In this document: piece by piece, positions 48,531 to 59,132 of the stretch | Layout: every line of letters begins with the position of its first letter | Numbering within the stretch: position 1 is the first letter of the stretch | Assembly (NCBI GenBank): GCA_009746045.1 | Contig: RPFO01000348.1 | Location: 2,122,189 to 2,186,188, forward strand | Reading direction: 5' to 3' | DNA length: 64,000 bases | Source: Mesostigma viride | Taxonomy: Eukaryota > Streptophyta > Mesostigmatophyceae > Mesostigmatales > Mesostigmataceae | Notes under the pieces: generated by a model | Databases searched by the model: none | What the model was told of the DNA's origin: nothing | What the model saw: the letters and a program-made list of their open reading frames with translations, nothing else | Program-made: the position numbers and the translations under genes

Positions 48531-49320
48531 ATGGGCGGACAAGATTTCTTTTCTCAGACGCCGCAAGCGGCTCGAGAAGACTCTCTTCACCCTTGATGAT
48601 GACTTGACCCTGGCGCAGCAACAACGGCGACGGGAGCTATGGCCGACCTACCTCCAGCTCCGGCAGACCAAGGCGGGCCAGCCGGTGTACTGGAAGGGGG
48701 CGGCCATCTACGTCGGCCATAAGCCCTGGCAGGCGACACCCCCCCCCCCGCGGCCCCAGCGACCCCAGACGCCCCAGCTTAGGGGACTACAGCAGTAGTA
48801 GTGTAGAATAGATAGACCGTGGCCATGTACATGTACGCCTCCTAGAGGCACTATCCCAGCTAAGCCACGCGCTTTACTTAATCATGTACATGTGTGCCTA
48901 TGCTGAGCCACACGGCCCAGATGATGCCCAGCTTTATTTAGTTCTGTTGTGCCTATGCAGGGAGTAACTCTCTGCTGAGACGCCATGCCCTAGCTTCTTT
49001 GTATAGCTATGCTGATCTTCCCCCCCATGACAGGCTCCCCCTTCGCTGGGCATAGCCTGAAGATCATGGGGATGCAAGTGCCCTGGTGCACCTAGAGCAA
49101 GGGTCCTTTACATCCCCACCCTTGCAGGAAGTAGCTTAGGATGTATGATAGGCCATATGCCCCCTCTCAAGGGCTATGTGCTACATATCAAGGAGACAAC
49201 CAGCGCAGGCCAGAAATCGGGAGAATCCGGACCATGGTAGCTCGAGCCTGCCGTTATCTTGTCCGCGTGTGCTACATATACTCCCAACGGAGTTATGTTA
49301 CAATTCAATTCAATTCAATG
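48531..49320 (+). mobile_element. ORF1-I C-terminal part and 3' UTR, fused to LINE-A
   Basis: From GGACAAGATTTC onward it matches ORF1-I: RRRKRLEKT, then DDDLTLAQQQRRRELWPTYL, QPVYWKGAAIYVGHKPW and a stop near 48796. The 3' UTR ends ACTCCCAACGGAGTTATGTT with a (CAATT)n tail at 49302-49319. It is joined upstream to LINE-A ORF2 without any 5' ORF1 sequence. The 3' UTR is interrupted by S79 at 49189-49267. Confidence 0.65.
49189..49267 (+). mobile_element. 79-bp short mobile element (S79) with 12-bp target duplication
   Basis: Begins CAAGGAGACAACCAGC, contains GGCCAGAAATCGGGAGAATC and ACCATGGTAGCTCGAGCC, and ends TCTTGTCCGC. It interrupts the ORF1-I 3' UTR exactly between two copies of TGTGCTACATAT (49177-49188 and 49268-49279), while the related 3' UTR near 12477 has the site once. 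Other full or partial copies: about 29462-29535, 50438-50485, 54080-54130, and minus-strand pieces at about 14537, 46705, 47268, 47536 and 47908. Confidence 0.8.
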
Positions 49321-50070
49321 GTGCGCAAGGATAGATGGCAAGTAGTGATGAAGGCGACCACCCCCAAGCCTGTGGGGGCTCCGCGTGTGACCAAGTATGG
49401 CATTCATAGCGATTCGGGCCTTGGTGCCCACACCCCTGTAACTAGGACTTATACCATCCATTCCATCCCATTAATTAATTAATTAATAGACACGTGACTG
49501 CGTCACGTGAGCATAAGTCCTCAGTGGGAGGGGAACATGGGGTGGAATGGATGGTATAAGCTATCTAGGTCCTAGTTACAGGGGTGTGGGCACCGCGGCC
49601 CGAATCGCTATGAATGCCATACTTGGTCACACGCGGAGCCCCCACAGGCTTGGGGGTGGTCTCCTTCATCACTACTTGCCATCTATCCTTGCGCACCATC
49701 TGCCTCGATCCATATTACAGACAAACCAGGAGGCTGCCCGGGGATTCCATCCCATGTTCCCCTCCCACTGAGGACTTATGCTCACGTGACGCAGTCACGT
49801 GTCTATTAATTAATTAATTAATGGAGGCAGATGGTACGCAAGGATAGATGGCAAGTAGTGATGAAGGAGACCACCCCCAAGTCTGTGGGGGCTCCGCGTA
49901 TGACCGCGTATGGCGTTCATAGCGATTCGGGCCGCGGTGCCCACAACCCTGTAACTAGGACGTAGATAGCTTCCACCGGCCATCCATTCCATCCCATGTT
50001 CCCCTCCCACTGAGGACTTATCCTCACGTGACGCAGTCACGTGTCTATTAATTAATTAATTAATTCATTA
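49321..50070. mobile_element. nest of LINE-A 3' ends in both orientations
   Basis: Plus copy 49321-49488, minus copy 49471-49743, plus terminal piece 49744-49822 and plus copy 49823-50067. Each carries the last ORF2 codons (KDRWQVVMK, PKPVGAPR), the CACGTGAC-GCA-GTCACGTG hairpin, or both, and shares (TTAA)n tails. The minus copy and the following plus copy form an inverted repeat of about 220 bp. Confidence 0.7.
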
Positions 50071-50106
50071 ATTAATTAATGACACGCAAGTACTTACTTT
50101 TTTTTT

Positions 50107-50278
50107 CTAGACTAGATAGCTTAGAGTTAGGATAGTTCGATTACGCGGCTTCCTCCACCCCACCCATCCATCATGGAATATGTGCTACATGATCTCCCAA
50201 CGGAGGCATGTTGTAATTTAATTTAATTTTTAATGATCTCCCAACGGAGGCATGTTCTAATTTAATTTTTAATTTTTA
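50107..50278 (+). mobile_element. LINE-C 3' ends, tandem
   Basis: The LINE-C 3' UTR ends with GATCTCCCAACGGAGGCATG at about 50190 plus an (AATTT)n tail, then the same hairpin and a second tail at 50235-50278. The second is a 45-bp duplication of the 3' terminus or an extremely truncated insertion. Confidence 0.65.
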
Positions 50279-50604
50279 CGTACTTATTAAGTGCAAGACC
50301 TTGAAGTAGACTTGTCCCACTTAATTTTGAGTGATCTTGACAACTATTACTTGATAATGGATATTCATTAACGGCTCATGCAACGATTTTGTTAAAATAG
50401 ATTCATTGTAAAGTCCATCACTATAGATACAACCAGCAGAAGAATTCGGACCATGGTAGCTCAAACCTGTCATGATCTTGTCCACAATTCTAGAGTCGTT
50501 GAGGAATATGGAAGTGAGTGTCCACTCTATGTTGTACATACGAGCATACAGCCCTATATTCAGGGTACATCCCAGTTGGCATCATCAAATACCATACCAT
50601 GTAA

Positions 50605-51732
50605 ACTTGTCGCACGATGCTGTACAAGAACAAGGGGTCGCCTGCCGACCCCGGCAACTACAGAGGGGTGTGCATTCAAAGTGCCCCCCTCAAGCTTCTT
50701 ATGCGGCTTGAATCCTGAACCGCCTGCGCACGGCCCTGGACGGTCACCTCAGCGAGACTCAGCACGCCTTCCGTTCAGGTCGCAACACAGTACAGGCGCT
50801 CTTCGCTACTCGCCGCCTGGTGGAGGAACTGCAACGCCTTCAGCCTGGTGAGTCCCCTTTGCACCTTGTGCTGGTGGACTTCATCAAAGCCTTCGATTCG
50901 GTTTTCTGGCCTGCGCTTTGGGACATCCTCGAGTTGTTCCGGATCCCCCGCCCCCTGATTGCTGTCATCCGCAACCTGTATGAAGGGTCCACCACTTCGG
51001 TGCGCACTTCTTACGGGACCACTCCCCCATGCCCTTTACAGAAGGGTGTGTGGCAGGGCTGCGTGCTGTCGCCCTACCTGTTCATTATTGTTGTCGAATA
51101 CGTAATGATTCAGGCACGCAAGCGATTTGCCCGCATCGTGGGCATGCAGGGAACCAGGAGTGCAGGTTGCTAACAAATTCTGGCATGGCGGGGCGGACAC
51201 GGAGATTCGGCTAGCAGACATCATTTACGCAGACGACACCACCCTCTTCGAGGACACTGAGCACGTGCAGACATGGCTTGACTGCCTGGCTCTCGAGGCC
51301 CGTGCAGTGGGGCTTGAGGTCAGCAAGAAGACAGAGGCCCTGGCGGTTGGGCTCACCAACCCACCGCCGCCCCTCTATCTCCTAGACGGCTCTCGAGTCC
51401 TGTATCGGGACCGCGTTAAGCTGCTGGGCAGCCTGCTCCCCAGCTGCGAGGTTGATGTGGACCATCGCATCTCCCTCGCCTGGCACGCTTTACGCCAGTA
51501 CCGGGCCCTGTGGCGCAAGCCCCTGGGCAACTAGATCGAGAAACAGGACCTGTTCAAGGTCCTCGTCCTTCCTGTTCTCACGTATGGCGCCGAGACGTGG
51601 ACCCTCACCGCCGACCTGGCCCGCAAGCTGGACGGCGCGGTCACCAGCATGCTGCGTTCCATTTTCAGAGTAGGATATGCTGCTCATGTCCGCAATGAGG
51701 ACCTGTACCAGGGCATGCCCTATATCACCAGC
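50605..51732 (+). pseudogene. LINE reverse transcriptase fragment (LINE-C-like), fused to ORF1-I
   Basis: The reverse-transcriptase core is recognisable in pieces: MLYKNKGSPADPGNYRG region at about 50620, motif A VDFIKAFDSVFW at about 50876-50911, QKGVWQGCVLSPYLF at about 51040-51084, and catalytic IIYADDTTLFED at about 51220-51255 in a shifted frame. The later LTYGAETWTLTADLARKLDG follows an in-frame TAG at 51533-51535. Frameshifts occur near 50710 and 51160. It stops at TATATCACCAGC (51732), where the ORF1-I leader begins, so it is both dead and 3'-truncated. Confidence 0.75.
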
Positions 51733-53330
51733 CCCGAATTCAGCTGTGAATATCACAATCGCTTCGTCTTTCTTAGACGCACATGCTGATATAATTTTCC
51801 GAAGCTATAACGCAATATATGACGAGCAAACGCCCCTTGCCGCAACGCAGCCTGGCGGCTGCGCTCGGCAATGAAAGTCCGTCTGCAGCTTCGGCAGCAG
51901 ATTCGCCCTCAAGCCCGGAAGGCAACGGTGACACTAGTCGTGCACTGGTGGTTGCCCAGCCCCCTCACGGACTTGCCTCGCCCTCTGCATCGCCTGAGCC
52001 TAAACGCAGTCGCCCTGAGGATCCGCCCCCTGACGAGCCGGGCTGGAAAGCAATCGACTTTGACGCCAAATCAGCTGCCTGGTGGACACTAGGCCAAGCA
52101 GATCCCATCCAGTTTATGAACGCCGTGTTCTTCGGGACGCGCACCTCGCTTCTTGCCCTGTGCAAGCACTTTTACGTCCAACGTCGCATCACTCCGCCTG
52201 CCCGTGGTGATTTTTATCACCCGGATCACGAGTCCCGCTACTCCCGCCCCCGCCTTCAGCTCCTCGCCCTCTGCTGCCTCCTCGGGCGCTCTGTCGCCGA
52301 GATCTGGGCCCCCCCCTCCACCTCCGAAATTCGCTCCATCATCAACAAGGCCATCGAACAGCACGTGACACCCCTGGCCGCAGATGTGGCGGCCATGGGC
52401 GGCACGCTGGCTGCCGAGCTTCCCCTCCTCTCCTCCACCACCACCGCCACCTCCAAGCTCCTCGCCGCCACCTCCACCACAACCGAAGCCCTCACCGCCC
52501 AGCTCCTCGCCATCGACAAGCGCCTGCAGGACAATGCCGTAGCCATCGAATGCTTGCAGAACACCGCCGCCATCACTGCCCAGGCGGTGAAGGACATCGC
52601 CGCTCGGCCAGCCCCTGCTGGCCCTGCCGGCGATGCTCCTCCCGGCATCCCGACCTGGGCGGACATGCTTAAGCAGCACGCCACCTCCACCACCTCCGCC
52701 GTCGCCGCCCAGCTTAAGCAGCAGACGCTGGACCTCCGCGAGGAGGCCGAGCTCGCCAAGCGCAGCCTTAACGTCATAGTCAAGCACTTCGACCCGCTGC
52801 AGGACGAGACCTCCGAGACCCTTGCCCTGGCGTTTGAGAACAAAATCCTTGTCCCCATGGCTATCACTGGTAAGGGCAAGCCGCGGGGGGTGACCCGCCT
52901 TCCCCGCTCGCGGGGTAAGGCCGGCCCCTCCCCCTTGCTCCTCACCTTTGACACCATGGCGGATAAGATGGAGTTCCTCAAGTGTCGCAAGCGGCTTGGG
53001 GGACCGCCTACACGCTGGACGACGACTTGACCTTGACGCAGCAACAACGGCGACGGGAGCTATGGCCGACCTACCTCCAGCTTCGGCAGACGGCGGGGCA
53101 GAAGCCGGTCTACTGGAAGGGGGCGGACATCTACGTCGCCCACAAGCCCTGGCAGGCGACCCCTGCCGCCCCAGCCACCCCAGCCACCCCAGCCTAGGGA
53201 ATATATAGCAGTAGTGTAGACTAGAAAGCTTAGTGACGTGGCCATGTATGCCTACGTGACGGGCCCACACCCGCCCTTGCAATAGCCGTAGCAATTTCGA
53301 GTCATGCTTTGCCCATGCAGGGAGTTACTC
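51733..53330 (+). mobile_element. ORF1-only LINE (type ORF1-I), best copy
   Basis: The leader GTGAATATCACAATCGC at about 51744 matches 10560. ORF1 runs from 51819 to about 53197; the 3' side (ATATATAGCAGTAGTGTAGA and a short UTR) then fades near 53330 without the usual hairpin and tail. No reverse transcriptase follows. The upstream boundary is the abrupt joint to the LINE-C-like pseudogene. Confidence 0.7.
51819..53197 (+). pseudogene. L1-type ORF1 protein, one frameshift from intact
   Basis: ATG at 51819 (MTSKRPLPQRSLAAALGNES). The first 390 codons are open: a Ser/Pro-rich N-terminus, a basic PEPKRSRP motif, and a folded-looking middle. A long Ala/Thr helical stretch (about residues 170-260) may act as the trimerising coil. 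An RRM-like unit follows (SLNVIVKHFD .. SPLLLTFDTM). A single-base shift near 53000 moves the C-terminal domain (YTLDDDLTLTQQQRRRELWP, KPVYWKGADIYV) into the next frame, to a stop near 53197. Family role: LINE RNA binding and chaperone activity in the RNP. Confidence 0.72.
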
Positions 53331-53631
53331 CCTGCTGAGAGGCCATGTGTACCCTAGCTATAGCCTAGCCACATACCTTCCACCCCATATGTCATGCAGG
53401 CCTTCTAGGCCCTCTCCTCAAGCCCCCCCTGGGTGCCTGTGCTTGATTAGGAGGCATGAACCACCATGGAGGTGCAGGTCACTATACTTTTCGTCCGAGG
53501 GTAGTAAAAATGATCCGAGGCGTAAATTACGAGGTGGTAACTTACGGCGCAGACTACTCTTACGGTTTACATCCGAGATGGGATCTTTCTCGTAAGCTAC
53601 GAGTTAGATCCGAGGTAAGATCCGACGTCGT

Positions 53632-53900
53632 AATTTACGAGGTAGTAATTTACGAGGTAGTAATTTACGAGGTAGTAATTTACGAGGTAGTAATTTACGA
53701 GGTAGTAATTTACGAGGTAGTAATTTACGAGGTAGTAATTTACGAGGTAGTAATTTACGAGGTAGTAATTTACGAGGTAGTAATTTACGAGGTAGTAATT
53801 TACGAGGTAGTAATTTACGAGTTAGTAATCTACGAGGTAGTAACATACGAGGTGTTAACGTACGAGGTAGTAATGTACGAGTTGGTAAATTACGAGTTGT
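53632..53900. repeat. 15-bp (GTAATTTACGAGGTA)n minisatellite
   Basis: About 13 perfect units, then four or five diverged ones; weaker related words extend back to about 53520. A unit length divisible by three keeps one frame open, producing a spurious repeat peptide. Confidence 0.93.
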
Positions 53901-54160
53901 AAATTAAGATGTCTTCTATTTATTTGGTTTTAATTTGTGCAATGTTCAGTTTCATGAAATGAGCCTAAAAGAGTTTATTATTTCATATTTCAGCATAAAA
54001 CAAATATGTCTTCATTCTCACATTTCAGCCGATGTCCTTGTCGCATTTATAATACATTGAAACTCTAACACAAGACATCAAGGAGACAACCATCGCAGGC
54101 CAGAAATCGGGATAATCCGGACCATGGTAGCACAATATATGATCAGATAACCAAGTCGGC
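53901..54160. other. short AT-rich spacer with S79 fragment
   Basis: An S79 copy (ATCAAGGAGACAACCATCGC .. ACCATGGTAGCA) at about 54080-54132 is followed by the left LINE-A target duplication TAACCAAGTCGGC at 54148-54160. No gene. Confidence 0.6.
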
Positions 54161-56804
54161 GCTGCATTGACTATGTTGTAATGCGCAAGCGTCATCAAGG
54201 ATCTGTCCTAGCTGCTCGCTCGCATGTGATCCCCCTGGTGCGCTCCGATCATCGCATCGTCACCGCCCGCATCCGCCTGCGATTCCCCTCGCCCTTTCGT
54301 AAGCACGTGGCACCACCTGATTTGCGCACACTTCAGTTGCTCGAGAAATCTGACGACGCTCTGGAGGACTTCCCTGAAAAACGCGCCCACAAGCGCGCCG
54401 CAGAGGCGTTCGTCGACGCGCTGGACATCCCGGCCAGCCACGCCCAGCTGTTCGCTGCCGGCCCGGCATCGGCCCTTCGGCACCTCGCTGACAAGCTGCC
54501 CGCGGCCGGGGCCCTACTGCCCCCCCGCCGCCCGCCCCGCTTCACCAGCCTGCACCGGCTCCCCGCCGTCATCCAGGCCCGGCAAGCCCTGCGCGACAAC
54601 CGCGACCCCGCCCGCTACGCCCGCCTCAAAGCCGATTACCACTCGGCCATCCGGCAGGCGACCAAGGAGCAGGAGGACCTTCATGTCCGCGAGTACTTCG
54701 CCCACCTCAAGGACCAGCACGGCAAGTACGCCTGGACCCGCCTGCGTCACGCCCAACGGCCCGCCGGCGGCGCGCAGCCGGCGCCGCGGACGCTCTCTGG
54801 CTCACCGCAGCAGCAGCTCAACCAGTGGTATTCCTCCCAGTCCCGGCTGCTCGGCGCCCCCCGCCGCCTCCGCCGCTTGGCCCTCTGGCGGCCGCACGCC
54901 TGGCAGTAGCACCGGCGGACGTCCCTGCGCCGCCCACGCCACCCGCCGCTGAGCAGGACTACACGTACCCAGCCCTGACGGAACCCCTGGCCCACCCCAA
55001 CGAGCTCCCGCCGTTCACCGAGCTCGAGCTGAGCACCGCCGCCAAGCAACTCCGCTTCTATGCTGCCGTTGGACCTGACCAGCTCCCAGCCCCGGTGATT
55101 AAGCTGACGGCGCTCACGGGGTTCCTGCTTGACGTCTGCAACCGGATCCTGCTTGCCGACGCGCCGCCGATTCCGGAGTGGCAGCACAGCTACCGTATTA
55201 TGCTGTACAAAAACAAAGGTTCCCCTGACGACCCCGCCAACTACAGAGGAGTCTGCATCCAGAGCGCCGCACTTAAGTTGTTCATGCGCATGATCCTCAA
55301 CCGCCTTCGTTCTGCTCTCGACTGTCACCTTGGGGAAAGTCAAATGGGCTTCCGTCCTGGGCGCAACACCGTCATGGCCATCTTCGTCGCGCGTCGCCTC
55401 TTCGAGGAAATCGCTCTCCTGCAACCTGGTGAGTTTCCCGCCATCCTGATCTTCGTCGACTTCATCAAGGCTTTTGATTCTGTCCTCTGGGACGCTCTAT
55501 GGGCTGTACTTGCTCGCGCTCGCGTCCCCACTCCCCTGATTACCGTCATCCGCACGCTGTATGAGGGGTCCACCACTTCGGTGCGCACTCAGCACGGCAT
55601 AACCCCGCCCTGCCCACTGCAGACCGGCGTCTGGCAGGGTTGCGTCCTGTCGCCGTACCTGTTTATTATTGTAGTGGATTATGTTATGCGCCAGGCACGT
55701 GCTCGCTTTGCTAGCATTGCAGGCCGTGCCCCTGGCCTAGCGATCACGAACGAGCTTGGGGAAGGGGGGCCGACTAACAAGCAGAATTTACTAGCTGACC
55801 TCATTTATGCCGACGACATCACGCTCATCGAGAAGCCGGAGTCTGCCCAACTTTGGCTGGACTGCCTGGCGCTCGAGGCTCGGGCGGTTGGTCTAGAAAT
55901 CAGCCCCAAAACGGAGGCCCTGGCCCTCGGCATGGCAGGGCCCCCACCCACACTCCGCCTCTTAGACGATGCCGAGGTCAACTACCCTACTTCAGGCCGC
56001 TTCAAGCTGCTCGGCAGTTGGCTTCCTGACTGCGAGGACGACATGACGACACGGATCGGCATGGCGTGGGCGCACCTCCATGACCACCGCCGCTGGTGGA
56101 GCAACCCCGCCCTACCCCGGATCGTCAAGCGTGACCTCTTCAAGGTCGTCATTCTGACGATCCTGACCTACGGCGCCGAGACGTGGACACTGATGCAGGA
56201 GCTGGAGCAACGACTCGACGGCGCCGTCACCAAGATGCTGCGCAAGGCCCTTAACATCCCCTTTGGTTTGCACATTAGTAATGAGGATTTGTACGCTGAT
56301 TTGCCCTATGTTTCCCACATTATTAGGCACAGGCGCCTGGGCCTAGCCGGGCACCTGGCCCGCACAGATCAGGTAGATACATCAGATAGACTAGCTGGCA
56401 CCAAGCCCGCCCAGCCTGGGCGATATGTCCTCACCTGGCGTGCCCCCGGCCGCGCGCGGCAGGGCCGCCACCCGTGGACTTTTCGTGATAGACTCGGCAT
56501 GGACATGTGCTACACTAGACGTGACGGGCTCACCCCCGGGCAGCCTCCTGGTTTGTCTGTAATATGGAGGCAGATGGTGCGCAAGGATAGATGGCAAGTA
56601 GTGATGAAGGAGACCACCCCCAAGCCTGTGGGGGCTCCGCGTGTGACCAAGTATGGCATTCATAGCGATTCGGGCCGCGGTGCCCACACCCCTGTAACTA
56701 GGACCTAGATAGCTTATACCATCCATTCCATCCCATGTTCCCCTCCCACTGAGGACTTATGCTCACGTGACGCAGTCACGTGTCTATTAATTAATTAATT
56801 AATT
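54161..56804 (+). mobile_element. LINE-A, 5'-truncated, with target-site duplication
   Basis: Bounded by AACCAAGTCGGC at 54149-54160 and 56805-56816. It starts inside the endonuclease domain, carries the rest of ORF2, a 3' UTR of about 75 bp with a perfect hairpin CACGTGAC-GCA-GTCACGTG at 56765-56783, and a (TTAA)n tail. The intact target duplication and near-intact frame mark it as one of the youngest insertions here. It lies at the left flank of the Tnp2 transposon region. Confidence 0.88.
54162..56708 (+). pseudogene. LINE ORF2: endonuclease end plus reverse transcriptase
   Basis: Frame 1 (to 54909) begins in the AP-endonuclease domain (CIDYVVMRKRH .. PLVRSDHRIV, the last a SDH-type motif). 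One frameshift between about 54825 and 54905 moves to the frame that ends at 56706-56708. That frame holds LYKNKGSPDDPANYRG, QMGFRPGRNT, motif A FVDFIKAFDSVLWD, PLQTGVWQGCVLSPYLF and catalytic YADD (about 55806-55817), then the LTYGAETWTL thumb region and RHRRLGLAGHLARTDQVD. Family role: nicks the target and reverse transcribes the LINE RNA. Without the frameshift and the missing 5' end it would be a normal ORF2. Confidence 0.85.
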
Positions 56805-56904
56805 AACCAAGTCGGCTGATGACATCCTTAAATATTTATTGGCTTTGTTATCATCCATTGGATTGCGTGACAAACTCGCTCGAGGCACCGATGGGTGGGG
56901 TCTT

Positions 56905-57650
56905 CTACAAAGGTGCTGACTGGGGCTGGCCCGGTGCCGAGTGCGTGACATCCCCGCTCGCGGCGCCGATGGATGGGGTCTCCTCGGCAGGTTCTGCTGT
57001 GCGCTCGCTTGGTGCGCTCGAGGCGCCGATGCTTGTGCGGTTGTGCGAGTTTGTGCTTGCGTCAGAGTAGGGCCACGGGTTGTTTATGTTGTCGAACAAG
57101 ACACGCGGTGGCACCTGCCGGAAGGAAGCACGCGTCCTCGCCACCTCCTTGAAACATTCCTCCACGTCGTCCCACTCGCGCCTTGGCCCAGACCGCATCA
57201 CGGTCGTGGCCTGAAGGGCCTCGCGCACCTTCTTCTTGTCCCAGCACTTGGAGGCGATGTCTTCCCAATCTTCCCACAGCTCAGGCCGCTTGTCCCGCAC
57301 CTCCTGCTTGTGGTGTCATGATCACACGGCAAGTACATTCATTTTAACCGTGCATGCATTGAACAAACAATATAAGTCATTGTTGGCATACGAAAACTAA
57401 ATGGAGTGACATGCAGTATAGGCCTATGTACCAATGTGTTAAAGAAAGTAAGCGCATGCCACGAAACAGGTATAAGAAGAGAATAAGGCTGCTTACCTGC
57501 ACCGTGAAGTTCAACATCTTCAGATAGTACAAAAGTACCACGCGGCAGAAGTCCTCCTTCAGCCATGCTGGCATTACAATTCGTTCAAGTGGCCCGCCGG
57601 AGCGGCTGTACAATTTTTCCCAGTGAGCGCGCTGCCAAGTGTACTTGTGG
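56905..57650 (-). CDS. partial minus-strand gene beside the Tnp2 element, unknown
   Basis: Two exons join in phase 0: about 57650-57497 (containing WEKLYSRSGGPLERIVMPAW and LLYYLKMLNFTVQ, donor GTAAGC) and 57303-56905 (acceptor CAG, stop at 56905-56907). The second contains ELWEDWEDIASKCWDKKK and FKEVARTRASFRQVPPRV, then a Pro/Ser/Ala-rich tail. The first exon has no ATG and opens after a stop near 57665, so the 5' part is missing or lies beyond the repeats at 57.7-58.2 kb. The helical, Trp-rich exons look like a small DNA- or protein-binding factor. Role as a transposon accessory protein is inference from position. Confidence 0.5.
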
Positions 57651-57746
57651 GCAAATTTTTAGGTGCCCCGTCACTTCGAGGTACTAAAAATTAGGCTACG
57701 GTACGAATTCAGCGAATTTCAGCGAATTTTCAGTCGAACCAAAGGA

Positions 57747-57935
57747 AGTGACGCCAACTACCAAAAAGTTTCCGTTACGAATTTTCAGCCCAACACTCGC
57801 GCAAAATGAAGTGACGGCAACTACCAAAAATTTTCCGTTACGAATTTTCACTCCCACACGTTTGCACAAAAGACTTGACGGCAACTACCAAAAAGTTTCC
57901 GTTACGAATTTTCAGTCCCACACTTCGCGCAAATT
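57747..57935. repeat. 64-bp tandem repeat, three copies
   Basis: Each unit contains GACGGCAACTACCAAAAAGT and TTCCGTTACGAATTTTCA, starting at 57747, 57811 and 57875. It lies between two minus-strand coding units. Confidence 0.88.
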
Positions 57936-58235
57936 TTAGTAGGGCTGCACGCAAGCTACCTTTCAAAATTTTGCGCTAGTATGGAACGCATTTCATTCGT
58001 CTGGAGGAACGCTGCCCGCCAACTACCCCCGTTCAGAAAGTTCCGCCGAAATTTACCCGAGATTTGGAAATCTGAACGTCCGCGCAAATTTTAGTAGGGC
58101 TGCACGCAAGCTACCTTTCAAAATTTTGCGCAAGTATGGAACGCAATTCATTCGTCCGGAGGAATGCTGCTCGTCAACTGCCCCCGTTCAGAAAGTTGCG
58201 CCGAACTTTACTTGAGATTTGGAAATCTGAACGTG
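57926..58235. repeat. 155-bp tandem repeat, two copies
   Basis: CGCGCAAATTTTAGTAGGGC starts copies at 57926 and 58081. Each continues through TTTGGAAATCTGAACG with a few substitutions. It partly overlaps the end of the 64-bp array. Confidence 0.88.
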
Positions 58236-58306
58236 CGGTTGGAGTTTCGCGGGGAAACCCAAGTTCCCAAGTAATTCACCAATGACGCGCTTCGAACACT
58301 TGTCCG

Positions 58307-59132
58307 CTAAAACCTAAGCAGCCGCTCCGGCTGGCCACTTAAACGAAACTTGATGAGGTCTGCGTACTTCTTGATGCGATTGGTGGTGGCCGTCCCCACC
58401 AACCACGGCGTGTAATCGTCGGACACACGCACCAGTCCAAACTTGTACAAGTTGGACCGGTGGTTGGCCAGGCGCTTGATCAGCGCAGCCCGGACTTGAA
58501 CGTAATCCTCCGCAGGAACCGAGTCGGCGGGGCTTCTCACGATGCCCGACTCCTGGAAGAACATGGCGATCGCGCCACGCAGACCCATCTCCCTGACGGA
58601 CCGCTCCTGGTCCAGCTGAACCTCTTTCCCGACATCACCGCGAATGGACAAGCAATGACGGGAGAGGTGGTCGACAGCGGCCGAAAAAGCTGGGGTCGTC
58701 TTCTGCAAACGTGCAATGTGCAAGATAGAGAAAGTGCGAAGTTAGAAATCTGGAATAATGAATCGTGTACAGCAAAAAAGTTCAGCAAATAAGCTATAAA
58801 ATGCGTAATGTGCTACCCACGAAATTCCTGGGCAGTTTGGTGCCCAGTCGCGTCATGAGACTGGCGACGTCTTGTCTCAATGCCGCCACCTCCTGCCTGA
58901 GGCCCTCCTCCGCCCTGTTGGCCGCGATTTGCAAGTTCCTGCCGGCGGAGGTGGTGGCCGGTGCATCCGGGGGGGGCGCCATATCGTCGTCCTCGCCGGA
59001 GGACGACGAGGAAGAGGAATCGGATTCGGATTCGGATTCGGAGGAAGGCAACTGGCGGCTTTTCTTGCGCCGCCGGCCGATGTCCTCCTCCTCCCGCGAC
59101 ATCATGGCCTTCTTCTTGAGCTTGGGCGCCAT
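58307..59132 (-). CDS. 235-residue acidic/coiled-coil protein beside the Tnp2 element
   Basis: Two exons: 59132-58821 (104 codons, donor GTGGGT) and 58702-58307 (acceptor CAG, stop TAG), joined in phase 0. The N-terminus MAPKLKKKAMMSREEEDIGR is basic. It is followed by a Ser/Asp/Glu run (about residues 25-45), a Pro/Ala linker and a heptad-like RAEEGLRQEVAALRQDVASL. Exon 2 has a helical domain (FSAAVDHLSRHCLS, GLRGAIAMFFQESGI, ALIKRLANHRSNLYKFGLVR) ending RLLRF. No family is recognised. It is transcribed away from the Tnp2 gene; two-gene CACTA elements also carry a second DNA-binding protein, so an accessory role is plausible but unproven. Confidence 0.6.

Noticed and set aside
53456-53902. 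A 148-residue frame of VIYEV repeats
   Set aside because: The 15-bp unit is divisible by three, so openness is expected; non-repeat flanks have no coding character.
56391-56726. Minus-strand 111-residue frame, also seen near 49547-50040
   Set aside because: Antisense of the conserved LINE-A ORF2 C-terminus; it recurs only because the LINE recurs.
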